64,000 nucleotides of DNA from Gautieria morchelliformis (lineage: Eukaryota; Basidiomycota; Agaricomycetes; Gomphales; Gomphaceae), in contig WHVA01000438.1 of NCBI GenBank assembly GCA_015179125.1, forward strand, positions 32,919-96,918. The letters run 5' to 3'. The translations under genes and the position numbers were made by a program. Numbering within the stretch: position 1 is the stretch's first letter; every line of letters starts with the position of its first letter. Below, in pieces: positions 21,062 through 31,845 of the stretch. The notes under the pieces were generated by a model that was not told the DNA's origin, ran no database searches, and worked only from the letters and a program-made list of their open reading frames with translations.

Positions 21062-21551
21062 TGTCAGGGGACACCCTGTTTTCCATTTCCAGTTCCGACA
21101 CCACATCCAGTTCCGACACCATTTCCGACTCCGGTTCCGGTTCCGATTCCATCCCCACCTCCGCTTTCGGAAATGATTCCGCTTCTGGGAGAACTTCCAC
21201 CAGTTCTGTTCGCCTTGCCAGTTCCACTCCAATTTCCGACTTCCACTCTCGGAACAGTGTCGGAAATCAAGCGACTCGCGTAATAGGTGGCATCAAGGGT
21301 CGATCAAGGGTCAGGGAGGTCAGGAGGATGCAGGGTTGATGGTGGGTGCCAAGTGTTGTCCCTGGCTGTGCAGCGTAGTATAATACGGGCTCGCTGACAT
21401 TGGGGGTCCTTAGACTTTTCTCTTTGGATTTCCCCTTGTCAGGTGAGAATCCCCTCTCTTGTATACTCTGTTAATTTATACATACTTTGGATTTCCCCTT
21501 GTCAGTTGTGTGGTAGTGTGATCTCCACAACCAGCCAGGGTTGCCCGTACA
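21062..21551 (+). repeat. 3' LTR of element B
   Basis: 490 bp, TGTCAGGGGACACC...GGTTGCCCGTACA, the same length as the 5' LTR of element A. The first 180 bp consist largely of TTCCGAC/TTCCGGT-like hexamers. Confidence 0.95.
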
Positions 21552-21600
21552 CTCAGGGTCCAGCCAAGTTTCTGAAGCTTCGGCCGGGGATGCAGACATG

Positions 21601-21750
21601 TGTCAGGAATGGAGCAGGCATCCCTGACTTGGATCAGGGCCATGAGGTATATAGGTAGCGCACTGGTAGTGGAGGTCCTTAGCTTTTCCTCTTTGGATCC
21701 TCCTCTACCAGACCATGTGAGTTTGCTGGCTAGGGAGAGTTGCCCTCACA
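21601..21750 (+). repeat. 5' LTR remnant of element C
   Basis: It starts TGTCAGG and ends GTTGCCCTCACA, and shares blocks (GGGCCATGAGG, CTTTTCCTCTTTGGATCC) with the 3' part of the LTR at 25789. It is only about 150 bp, so most of the LTR has been lost. Confidence 0.65.
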
Positions 21751-23085
21751 GCATGAAAAGCTCTTCTCCAAAGGACCGGTAGTCAGGTGGTGGAATAAAG
21801 CCATAGGCAATTTCGGCATCAGCGATTCTGAGTCAGATTTTGGCATGCATTGTGAGCATACAGCACCCGACACCACTTCCTTTGAAGTTGTTCTGTCAGC
21901 CGGTCTATCCCTGATCACCCCTCCGAATCCCATGATGATGGATCAGTCCGAATGGATCCGGAATATAAAAGAGGAACTCTGGGTAAGCCGAGTGAAGAAT
22001 GAGGAAATAGTGAACACGCTACACCTCATCATGACCAAATTAGATGTGTGGCCAACACCCCAAGAGCCGAGAAGAGAAAAAGCAGGAACCTTAGAGTTCA
22101 GGGGGTTCAAAGACTCAGAAGGGGAAGCCAATTGGCTGGTAACAGGTTCGAGGTGGGGAAAAGTAAAGCCGGTGACACCATCGGATTTCAATGGGGACTG
22201 AGAATGGGTCTGAGTGTTCCTGAACTCCCTGACCCTATACTTTGTAATCATTGGGGACACTTTCCCATTGGATCAAGCCTGTATCCACTGGGCTCTGTCA
22301 TTCTTCAATTCCAGCCAAGCTGGGTGTTTTTCAAATTGAATCCTGCCTGCCAAAGCCAAAACGCGAACCCCATATTTTCAAGCTTGGGAGGATTTCCAAA
22401 AGGAGTTCACTGATCAGTTCTGCCTGAGGAATGAGCAAATCACTGCCCTCACAAAGCTTGAAGGCACAAGCTGGTACCAAGGCAAGGACCCAATCGATGA
22501 GTACATTGACCGTTTCCAGGAATTGATAGACCTAGTGGAATACAATGACGAGAAGTTGAAAGTCATCAAGTGACCCGAGCCTACAGAACAAGGTGGTGCT
22601 ACTTGGAGATAGCACCCCAGACTTCGACAACCCCAAGGGATGGTACGAGGCCACCCAAAGAGTGTCCTGAAACTGAGATGTGAACGAGGCATTCCTCAAA
22701 ACAAGCCAAAGCCTTTCCAGACCCGCCCAAGGCACCAGCTCCTTCCCAAAGGTCGCCGTAGCCCCAGTGTTCAATCCCAAGCCCCTGTTCCATGGCCCAA
22801 GGCAAGCTGCAACCACAGCCCTGCCAAGAGATGGCCCGGCCCTGATGGACGTAGATGCCACACACAGAAGCAGCTGCCCCTTGGTGACTGGCTACCAATG
22901 CCGCAAGTCCGGTCACTGTGCCCAAGAGTGCCCCCAGGGCTTCAATGTTTGAACCATGACCCGCGAAGAAAAACTAGAGATGGTCCTGGAGCTCCTTTCC
23001 CTGACCGATGCAAGCCTAGTAACTCCAAGTCGGGAGAGGGACCCACGACTCGAGAGGTGATGGAGGATGCATAAGAACCAATGTT
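21751..23085 (+). pseudogene. Element C gag
   Basis: The first segment, FGISDSESDFGMHCEHTAPD through IVNTLHLIMTKLDV, matches the N-terminal gag of element A. Later blocks FTDQFCLRNEQITALTKLEG and IDEYIDRFQELIDLVEYNDE match the capsid, and the knuckle YQCRKSGHCAQEC lies at about 22890-22940. The blocks lie in several frames with stops between them. Clearly decayed. Confidence 0.85.
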
Positions 23086-23106
23086 GGGTTTTGTAGACCA
23101 CAGGGG

Positions 23107-25641
23107 GTGAAAAGTGTGCCCCGTTGCCTGTACATAACTGGTTCTCTTGCCTTGAAGTCAAGAATGAAATGCCCCCACTCACCTCACCTGTGCAAGAGAA
23201 TTTGGTTGAAGCCACACAGAAACCCGCCCCCGTCCTCCGGATGTACATGCCCCAACTTCACACCTTCGAAAAAGAATGCCAAGACATGCATGATCAGCTC
23301 AGTCAGCTCCACCAAATCCCTGGTGGTCAAGGTGGAAATTCAGACTACTGACAACAGAGAGGTTAAGTCCAGACCTGCCCTGATTGACAGTGGGGCCACC
23401 GCATCAGGAAAAGCCCAAAAACCTGGTAGCCGAGCCCAAAAATACATTGCCCAACGGGCGCTACGGCTGGCCATGTAACTCAGCCCTGCTGATGTAGCCT
23501 GCGTAGGCCAACGTAAATCGCAGATGGCCCCTGCGTAGACTGCGTAGGCCGAGGTAGTAATGCCACAGAACAACGTAGTCTACAAGTATTGATCACTAAT
23601 CGTCACTGGTTTGAGCTTGCTCACTGAATTATTGAACAACATGCTGACCAATTCCCTTGTTGAAATTTTTCTCCAATGACATAGTAGGCGAGTCATAAAT
23701 GTTCAGCAATTCCAACATCTGGAATGTGCTCCCCTCACAACACAGGGGAAATGGGATGCCTAAAGTTAACGCTCACCAGTGTGCACCTTTTTCTGCACAT
23801 ACCGTCATGTGCTTCCATACAGACTTCCATTCAATCAGGCGTGATATGGCCCCTGGGGCTTTGGATTTCTCAGGCACTGTGAGTACCCCTCACTTAATTC
23901 GTTGTATCCACCGTTATATGTACATCTTTTTCACATCATGAGTCTGATGACACACACCAATGCTGTTGGTCTAATATTTATTTTAAAGCTGTTCCTGTTG
24001 CTTGGGCTTGGAGGTGTACAGGCTGCAATGTACGCCGACCAAGGTCATACCTTAAATAGCAATGTATAATCTGTAGATGGTCTGCTTTATATTGCGTGCT
24101 GACACAAGCATGTGCCGCAGCCCCGTTTTCTTGGAAGTCATTTCCAGCTCTGAGGATGCACGTGATCGGTGGAATGTTTTGGTACACAACCAAACACAAT
24201 GTTCCATTCATACCACCGCCACCTGTTCCACAACCACCTGTCTTGGATCAAGCTGGACGTGCACTGCACCCTTTTCTAATTGTTATTTATGCCTCCCTAT
24301 AGTAGGCTAATACATGCCGGTAAATTTTTTTATGTTCGCTTCCGTCGTTCCTTCCCCTACATTGCATGCTTTGTTTGAGCTTGTCAGTACTTGACAAGTG
24401 TCAATCTTAGAATGGCCTAAACATTTTCAACTGAAGTGTTCTGTGATCATTGGACTGTCCCTCATGGCAGACCCAATCTTTCACTTGACCACACATCGTG
24501 GAGTCCCATAGTTGTTGGCAGGTATTTTACAATGCTTCCCATGTGCTTGGGTACTGCTCCTACTCTCCACAGCAACAGGTCATCCTTTGCGGAGGTCTCT
24601 TTCCATGAGTCCAGAGTCTGCTTGAGAACCATAGGTAAGTCCCCACCATGTTGTTAACCACAACACAATGTTCTGACATTTGACAGTATCCGTAGATTTT
24701 ATGTCCACCTCCCAATCGTGACCCGAAACCGCGCAAGCCATTGATGAGTCAGATGAGGACTGAGAGCTGCATATGTACTTTTTGCTTTTTGATCATCTAT
24801 GTGTACTGTGATGAAGAGCGCATGGTCCATCGATCTAAATAAATGAGAATTGTTTCATCTGCTCGCGCTGGGATGGATCTGTATGCAACACAGCATTGGG
24901 CTACAGCGCAACTATCGCTACAAGGCGCTACCTCAGTGCTACATCGAACTACAGGGCTCAATGTATGCTTGTGTGATCACTATGTAGGCCTACAAGACAG
25001 CTACATGGGCCTATACTACCACCTTCAAACTACTGTATGCTACATAAACGGCCAACATCCTACGGCCCTACAAGTCCTACATAGCCTACGTAGGACTGTG
25101 TATTACCTTGCTTTTTTCCTGATGCGGGATGTTCATGGCTCGAGCATACATGGAGAGGAACTGTCTTAGCACACAGAAGCTCCAGAAGCCGATCTACATA
25201 TGCAATGTAGACAGGAGTCTGAACACCTTGGGAGCAGTTACAGAGGTCGTAGATGCCATCCTCCAGTTCAACAGGCATTCGGAGAGGACTACGTTCATAG
25301 TCGCCTCCCTTGGGGTGCAAGACATCATCATTGGCTTCCCTTGGATCCATGATCATAACCCAGAGATTGACTGGAAATCTGGTGAGATTTCCATGAGCCA
25401 CTGCCCAGATAGGTGCCACACCTGCCAAGCTGAGGAGTACGGGGGGCAGAAGGAACTAAGACAGGCTGAGAGGAAGCTGCGGAAGTGCCGCTCAGGCCCA
25501 CACCTGGCCATTGTCCACGATAGTGACAGCACTGATGACAAATCCAAGGTGGACCCCCAGAAGCCACAGACCCCAAACAAGCCTACCTTGCAAGTCTGCG
25601 GCAAGAGGGAGACCATTTGCTCTATGTGGACTTACAGCTAG
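23107..25641 (+). pseudogene. Element C protease region, split by a transposon
   Basis: The left half ends at ALIDSGAT (23400) and the right half starts at GMFMARAYMERNCLSTQKLQ (25126). Joining 23400 to 25126 gives GCC ACC GGG ATG, restoring the DSGATG motif and the downstream frame, which runs to a TAG at about 25641. The right half continues TLGAVTEVVDAILQFNRHSERTTF and DIIIGFPWIHDHNPEIDW, as in B. Confidence 0.85.
23401..25125. mobile_element. 1.73-kb TIR transposon, non-autonomous, inside element C protease
   Basis: The ends are GCATCAGGAAAA on the left and its inverse TTTTTTCCTGATGC on the right. Both ends carry clusters of TGCGTAGGCC, CTACGTAGG and CTACATAGCC-like motifs (about 23490-23560 and 24900-25100), the kind of subterminal repeat array that many DNA transposons use to bind transposase. 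No transposase ORF is found. The flanks ACC and GGG show no target duplication, and exact removal restores the host protease frame. Superfamily not assigned. Confidence 0.7.
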
Positions 25642-25788
25642 CAGAGTGGAGAAAATAGGTGAAAATCATAGAATAATAGAGGTAGCTCCTCAGAGAAAAG
25701 TACAGATCATGACAGGTGGATCCATTCAGTTGCCTTCCAATCCTTCATGTCCCATGCTTTGAGGACGCAGCACACTAGAGGGGGGTGA
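25642..25788 (+). other. Element C 3'-terminal non-LTR sequence and polypurine tract
   Basis: HSVAFQSFMSHALRTQHTRGG matches the very end of the pol/chromodomain ORF of B (LAFQSLVSCASRMQHARGG). It marks the 3' side of the large pol deletion. Confidence 0.75.
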
Positions 25789-26237
25789 TGTCAGGGGACA
25801 CCCCCTTTTCCAGTTCTGACCTCACTCCAAGTTCCACTCACTCCACCTCCATTTCCACTGCCATTTCCAGAAGCAGTTCCACCACATCTCCTCACTTCTC
25901 TGCCTCTGCCCTGCTTCTCCACATCCGCTTTCAGAACAATTTTGGGAGCAAGCAGCTTGCACAGTACATGGCATCCAGGGTTGATTGGGGGTCAGGGGAG
26001 GCCAGGGTTGCTAGTAAGTACCAAGTGATGGCCCTGGCTGTGGTTGAGTACAATATAATATAGGCTTGCTGGCAGTGTGGATCCTTATCATTAGACTTTT
26101 CTCTTTGGTTTTCCCCTCCGTCAAGTGAGAATCCCTTTTATTGTATATTCCCCTTATTTATGTATATGCTTTGGATTTCCCCTCTGTCAGCTCATGTGAT
26201 TGTGTGACCTTCACAATGCATGAAGGTTGCCCTTACA
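25789..26237 (+). repeat. 3' LTR of element C
   Basis: 449 bp, TGTCAGGGGACACCCCC...GGTTGCCCTTACA. It is related to the B LTR but clearly diverged. Confidence 0.9.
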
Positions 26238-26336
26238 CAACCCTTATTCAAACACATGAAGAAGGATGTGAAATGCTCCTGGGGCAATTATGAACAGCAA
26301 GCCTTCGGTGGGCTCATGAATTGTTTCAAATCTCTG
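26238..26336 (+). pseudogene. Tiny gypsy pol fragment
   Basis: TQPLFKHMKKDVKCSWGNYEQQAF resembles the RT/RNase H connection motif (LTKKDVxFxWGxxEQQAF). It adjoins the LTR end. Confidence 0.55.
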
Positions 26337-26839
26337 TTTCTATACCTGGCCTCAGTTATGTCGCTAACACCCTTCTTGGCATCATTCATTTTGATACACT
26401 TCAGACTTATGGTCTCTTCTGGTGGCTTTGACGTCAACTTCTCCCGTGGCCACATCATGGTAGATCGACTTGACGGCAAACTGCACTGGCAGCGCCTCGC
26501 TGCAGCTAGCATGTTCTCATCTCACATCCGGGCATACACACTCGGCCTACGACTGGGAGAGAGCTACTCCTGGCGGTACTTGAGATCCGGCCGAGGGATA
26601 CACCGTTCACGTTCGCAGTAAAAGTAAAACAATAAAGAAGCCATGGAAGCCTCTCATTCACAGGCCATATCACGGGAGACATACACAATTATAGATGAGA
26701 TTTACGCCTTATAACTAGCAAGAAATTGGTTTCTCTCAAAGTCGTCTCAATTTAGCCCCTTGCGGCCAAAAAGGTCTCAGGAGTCATTGCTCGTGGTTTA
26801 ATTGAACCCTGGAACGGTTTGGGAAGACTAGAATGATAT
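26337..26839. other. Spacer 3' of the P450 pseudogene
   Basis: No recognised gene or repeat. A plus frame of about 90 codons has no domain. Confidence 0.4.
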
Positions 26840-28949
26840 TCATACATATTGAGAAGCAACAACAGGAAAAAGTTGAATGCACGGAACGGCACCCGGAGAG
26901 AAGGAATCATGCACAGGTATTTCAGCTCCATTGGCATCTTTGGCATGAGATATATTGAAGACCTTGAGAATGGAGCTCGCCGCTAGGTATATCGTGTTAT
27001 CGGCTAGATGACGGCCAGGGCAGATTTAAAATAGCATATTAGCGAGATACTTGGGAATATACTATCACCTAATTAGTCTCACCTTCGTCCAAAACCAAAC
27101 ACAGCGGACGGATCTCTGGCACTTTGCCTAAGGAAACGCTCAGGCTCAAAGTGTTCAGTATCGGGGCCGTACACGGTCTCGTCATGGTCGCCCTTTGAAG
27201 CATGCTTATTTAAGCACCTGCATTAAGGTCCACAAAGGTGATGGCCCCACCATGCATTTCCAATCACAACACTGCCTCGGGGGATAAAATTATTGTTGTA
27301 TACATCATCTTCCATCAACCTGTGTGGAACGCCCAGCGGCGCCACCGGACGCCACCTAATACAGAAAGTTTTATCTGTGAAATTCTGGCTTTCAGAGTAT
27401 CAGCTTAGGGCACCTTTGTAGTTCCTTGCAAACAGCATTCATATACGGAAGGCTTTCGCGATCCTTAAAGGTAGGGAGCCGATCAGCACCGATAACTTCG
27501 TCGAGCGTTGCACATCCGGATAAAGGACCATGGTGAGGATGAACCAGGATAAAGCGATGGTAGTCTAGAGCAGTGAGCTGAATGGTGTCCTGAGTGTCAC
27601 AAAAAGAGTGTTCGTACAGTGTCAGCTCCCGCAAGATACGCAACAGCTCCAGTGTTTCGGATGGTTTCTTCTTGTTGCGGCACATCCGCCTCTGGTAAAT
27701 CAGCCATACTTTCTAGGAGCCAAGCAGTGACAGAGGGTGTAGCTTTCCCTTCACTCATTGGTTGGACTCACTTGACTGAACAAAGGGATGGAAGATTGTG
27801 ATGGAAGATTGACTCACCAAAGCCTTCTTGCAAGCATTAAACGGAACAACAGGCATCTGTGTGGCGACCTGTCGCCAGATGCGGGCTTTGGTTTTGAACC
27901 CTGCCCCTGGCATCCACTCGGGTACGTATTTCACTGAAGACTAACCTGAGTTAGACCGTCTGAACCTTGTACATTCACTATACGCACATATTGGGAGAGT
28001 ATCGACGAGAAAGCCACCGGGGATGACCGCTGACAACACGGCCTCCGTCGCCTGTTCAGCAAGTTGTATGTAGGGGTCACCAATCGGAAGCACGTCAATG
28101 CCATAGATAATCAAGGTGCCATGATGGAGTCGACTCAGTGTTTTGTTTAGATGCATATCATCTCACCTCCATGATTGTAGCACCTGCAAGGTGTCGAATA
28201 TGTTGGAGAAAATTATCTGGAGATTTGTGAAGTCGATAAAGAAGCTCTCTGCTCATGTGTTAGTTAGCAGACAACGATGATGCATAATTGCACTAAGAAA
28301 AATGCACTTTGTCCGTTTTTCCTGAATGCTGGTATATGCTGTTACTGCAGCGAGGTGGAAATTCTGATAAAACATCTTGCTGTGACGCCGCCATTTGTCT
28401 CTGTAGTGCATCGCCCCGAAAGCCCAGTCGAACCCCATCCTATTAGAATAGCCCTAAATGGCTCAAGTATGGCGAAGACAAGTGGCAACAACGTACAAGT
28501 CGCTCATCATAGGGAACTCATAGCGGTCAGAGTAAACCGACGATCTTTTCTCGAAGAGGTCGTGCGCGACAGCAAGAGAATTTACAATTACTATGGGCTG
28601 TCTTAAGACTTTGATGTAGACAAGGTCACCTAACAGAAAGTTAAAATTTATTCGCCAGTCATTGATGTGCGATATCATGCCGTATGGTTTGGCCCAGTCG
28701 GTGTATGTCTTCCATTCATGCTCCGTGGGGGCGTCGTAGACGTTTCCTGTAAATGGCTTCCCCGGAGGCCCTGGTGGGAGATGTGCACCTGTGATGTAAC
28801 GAGGTCATTATCAAGTACAGGCTGGTTCGATCTGTATCCAGACTTTTTGGGATGTGATTCCGTTGCGCGATGAGAAAGAAGAAAGTTGCACATATCAAAC
28901 CACCCAGAGCGATGTAGATGTCCGATGTCCAACTAGCTGAGAGAACCAT
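26840..28949 (-). pseudogene. Cytochrome P450 monooxygenase (E-class group I) pseudogene with many introns
   Basis: The ATG at 28947-28949 starts a membrane anchor (SASWTSDIYIALGGLICATF), then LPPGPPGKPFTGNVYDAPTE (proline hinge), YGDLVYIKV, SVYSDRYEFPMMSDL, GFDWAFGAMHYRDKWRRH, YGIDVLPIGDPYIQLAEQA, GADT (I helix), KELQR (ExxR), VYGPDTEHFEPERF, FGFGRR and CPGRHLADNTIY (heme loop), ending at about 26840. Exons are separated by roughly 50-bp introns. Damage: at least one frameshift between the I helix and DEVIGADRL, a lost acceptor before the heme Cys exon, a GC donor after YG, and another missing acceptor. It was probably a secondary-metabolism or detoxification oxidase at the ER; non-functional as it stands. 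Confidence 0.85.
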
Positions 28950-29138
28950 TGGGGGCAACAAGCAGAGATGTGGGCATCTTCTTCCAAGAATACAGTACAA
29001 CTCTGTCTCTGACAACCTCGGTCTAAACATTACATCAGCCTCTACTCCAAGGGATTTGAAGCCCGGACAAGCAGCTTAGTCAACGGCTGTGTGCCGATTC
29101 AGTCCCTGCTTTGGCAACTCCAGCCGCTGACTAAGCTG
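28950..29138. repeat. Upstream of P450, with a small foldback related to the MITE
   Basis: AGCAGCTTAGTCAACGGCTG at about 29070 and its inverse CAGCCGCTGACTAAGCTGCT at about 29121 form a roughly 75-bp foldback. The arm resembles the inner TIR of the adjacent MITE, so it may be a relic of a related element. Confidence 0.5.
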
Positions 29139-29147
29139 CTGCTTCAT

Positions 29148-29987
29148 GGAATTGAGGCGTGAACAACCAGCTTGGTCAGCAGCTGATCAATCCAGACTAT
29201 CGGAACGACCGGCAGTTTGGTCCAAATACCAAACCTCGCTTACCATCGTTTCCCTTTTGGAGCAACTGTTTGACCTCCATCATCGGAGGGCGGAAAGTCT
29301 TAAATCCCCACCCCGACGCGACACTTCGGACTCCGATGCACACGCTTGCGTAAGTTCTCCACATCACAATGAAGTTTATTTATAAAGAAAAACAAAATAT
29401 AATGGCAATAAAATGCCTCAGAAACATTCTGAAAGATTAAAACATGTTACATTTATTGTAACTATAAGCGTCTCATGTATGAATATATAATGTTTAAAGG
29501 GTACATTTTGGTATAAAGTCGGCTTAGTGCAATGGTTGAGTTGTTAACTCTGTGTCCGACTAGGCGTGGGTTCAAACTGTGCTCAGTGCAAATGTTTCTT
29601 TGACACTTCCATTTCTTTTTGTAAATGGTTCACTGGCCCTATTGGCTTTTTCTCTACTTTCTTTCTATACCTCAATGTAGCATTTTAATTGTTGGTACAT
29701 GAAATTCACGGTACACATATACTATTTTGGATGCACGAACGAGGCTTTAGCGTGCTGACCTGAACCGACCCGGTTCGGGGGACCCCCCGAGCGTAGCGAG
29801 GGAGGGGAGGGTCGGTGAATGGTCGGTCCTCTTTGTGCGCCCGGGAGAAACAGTAAAATTTACGCTCAACAATTTTTTTAATCTCTTAATTGGTATTTTT
29901 CTAATTACTCGTGACCAAACTGCCGGTCATTCCAATAGTCTGGATTGATCAGCCGCTGACCAAGCTGGTTGTTCATGCCTCAGCTCC
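29148..29987. mobile_element. 840-bp Mutator-like MITE with 9-bp target duplication
   Basis: Left terminus GGAATTGAGGCGTGAACAAC and right terminus (inverted) GGAGCTGAGGCATGAACAAC continue into TIRs of about 75 bp that are nearly identical (through CAGCTTGGTCAGC, CAATCCAGACTAT and GACCGGCAGTTTGGTC). CTGCTTCAT is duplicated exactly at both sides (29139-29147 and 29988-29996). Long TIRs with a 9-bp duplication are characteristic of Mutator-like elements. There is no transposase ORF. It lies between the two divergent host-type pseudogenes. Confidence 0.88.
29519..29590 (+). repeat. tRNA-like promoter module (possible SINE head) inside the MITE
   Basis: GGCTTAGTGCAATGGTTGAG resembles a Pol III A box and GGTTCAAACT (29569-29578) a B box, about 45 bases apart, as in tRNA-derived SINEs. 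I cannot fold it into a convincing cloverleaf, so it is not called a tRNA gene. Confidence 0.4.
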
Positions 29988-29996
29988 CTGCTTCAT

Positions 29997-30721
29997 TTAG
30001 CTATGCTACCTGCAAGCGAAGCCGCGGGTTGCTGCGTCCAACAGAGCGCCGCTGGGCAGACCACAACCTTTGCACCTACCGCAGACAGCTGTCTCCGAGG
30101 ATTGGGCTTTCGCTGGTAGGGAAGAGGGTTGCTAGGGGAGACAGGTGTGCAGCGGTTTCGAGCCGATGAAAGCTCTCGTCAGGGGGCTACTGCTACCCCG
30201 ACCACTCGCCCTTCCAGACCTGTTTAGGAGTCGCTGCTTCTGAGCCTTGACTAGTGGGAGTGAACGGTCCGTGCACGTGAACGGTGCCTATCGCCATCCG
30301 AACAGAGGCCGCTACGGCACTCGTGACCCACCAGCGGGAAGCATACTGTTGGGTGGTGCGTTTAGTCAGAGGGCGGAAGCTTCGTCCTAAACTCCTTAGC
30401 TCCAAGCTGACTAAAGCATGGACTGCGTCCGGTAGTTTCCATCCGGGTACAGATATTTTCGCGTCCATGCAGCAAGACGATGTTGGACATTCCTACTCCC
30501 CCAACGTGTCGATCGGCAACTATGGCATATATCATATAGCGCTCGACCAAATTGGAAGTTCCAGCATATTTGGAACCTGTCGGATGTCACCGTACTAGTA
30601 GTTATGTAAATTCGTGTGAGAGACATGATGAAAGCGACACTCACATATTCTACCTTGTGCAAACCCCGATCCTATCAAAGAAAGGTGTAAAGCGACGGCT
30701 AAGCCCCAGATAACATTCGCC
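29997..30721. other. Intergenic, 5' of the reductase
   Basis: No gene recognised. This presumably contains the promoter side of the reductase; no clear TATA box or repeat is seen. Confidence 0.4.
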
Positions 30722-31845
30722 ATGCCCGCCCTCCTACCAAACTCACTGATCGCCATTACAGGAGTAAGCGGCTACATTGCCTCTTACACCGGCCTATGGG
30801 CCCTCCGCGCGGGTCATCGCATGCGTGGGACCATCAGATCCATGGCACGCGCCGCATCCCTCAAGGCGGCATATGAAAAGCAGGGCATCCCTGCTGATGA
30901 ACTGAATAAGAATCTCGAATTCGTGGTCGTGGATGACCTAAGTTCCGAAGAACAATGGACTAACACATTTGAACACGTCGATGGTGTCATCCATGCCATG
31001 CTGTCTCTGGCCGACTTATCTGACCCGCAGTTGGTGCCTGATGCTGTCTCAGCGACACGCGCTTTGCTTCGAGCTGCCAAGAAATTCTTGTCCATCAAGA
31101 GGGTCGTCTTCGTATCCACAATATGTACCGTATCGATGCCTCCGATGCACAGCTCCAGAGTACTTACAGCGAGGGACTGGAACGACGCGGTATTGAATAT
31201 ATTCGAAAACAACCTGCCTGTGGCCCACGATCCGATGTTGAAAAGTGCCACCCCCTTCTTCCCTTACGCTGTTGCGAAAATCAAGGCCGAGAGGGCAGCC
31301 TGGGAGTTTGTCAAGGAGGTCTGTTTTAGTGGGCGTCCTTCCACTACACCGTAACTGACTGTCATACGCATTACAGACCTCGTTTGATTTGGTGACCACA
31401 TTGCCAGGGACGACCATGGGACCCATGTTGCATGGCACACTATCTCTAACACCGGGCGTGGCGGCATCTGGCCTGAAAAACGACACAGCCGGGGCCAAAT
31501 CCCTCCCCAACCGTGAGTCAGGTCCCTCTTCCTCTGCATAGCACCACTTACCTTGTGGAAGAGTGGTTTGTCGATGTCCGCGACTGAAGCCGGCTGCTTT
31601 TCTTGGCCCTCACGACGCCCTCCATGGGGGGGAAACGATACTTGGTGGTAGCCAAACAATTTGACTGGAACCAGGTATACGGGATATATCGCAAGCATTT
31701 CCCGAACGCACAAGTTCCAGAGGACATCGAAGGATGTGAACCATGGGCGCAAAGGCTGGAATTTACGGAGTCTTCGGAGATCCTCGGGGGATGGATCAGT
31801 CTCGAGCAAAGCCTCGTTGATCTTGGTAAGAGCTTAGGTTACTGA
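30722..31845 (+). pseudogene. NAD(P)-dependent epimerase/dehydratase-type (ketone/aldehyde) reductase, one in-frame stop
   Basis: Exon 1 (30722-31318) encodes an extended-SDR Rossmann start ITGVSGYIAS (GxxGxxA), a cofactor-proximal GHRMRGTIRS, FEHVDGVIH, RVVFVSTI and the catalytic YAVAK. Intron 1 is 31319-31376. Exon 2 (31377-31512) reads TSFDLVTTLPGTTMGPMLHG. Intron 2 is 31513-31561. Exon 3 reads QWFVDVRD, TGA (31585-31587), SRLLFLALTTPSMGGKRYLVV, to a stop at 31845. Splicing preserves the frame, so the TGA is the only defect seen. The family reduces aldehydes or ketones with NADPH in secondary metabolism. An AATAAA lies near 31896. A sequencing error is the alternative to a real stop. Confidence 0.8.

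Larger units (their letters stand above)
16128..21551 (+). mobile_element. Ty3/gypsy element B (chromodomain type), 5'-truncated
   Basis: The order on plus is gag, protease, RT, RNase H, integrase, chromodomain, polypurine tract and 3' LTR (21062-21551). It begins in gag at 16128, adjoining the KDZ fragment, so the 5' LTR and about 330 bp of gag are missing. It is the best copy of the A/B/C family: pol is open for about 1,000 codons apart from one TGA and one late frameshift. Confidence 0.95.
21601..26237 (+). mobile_element. Gypsy derivative C: gag-protease only, pol deleted
   Basis: A divergent relative of A/B. It has a shortened 5' LTR remnant (21601-21750), degenerate gag, protease, and then a jump straight to the 3'-terminal sequence and polypurine tract found in B, ending with a 3' LTR (25789-26237). 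RT, RNase H, integrase and chromodomain are absent. A 1.73-kb transposon (23401-25125) splits the protease. No target duplication is found because the 5' LTR is incomplete. Confidence 0.85.

Noticed and set aside
23401..25125. Helitron (no target duplication)
   Set aside because: Helitrons lack inverted termini and end in CTRR after a hairpin; here both ends form a clear inverted repeat.
26840..31845. Evidence for a giant cargo-carrying transposon bringing in the P450 and reductase
   Set aside because: No tyrosine recombinase, no flanking long terminal structure and no shared target duplication around the pair were seen.
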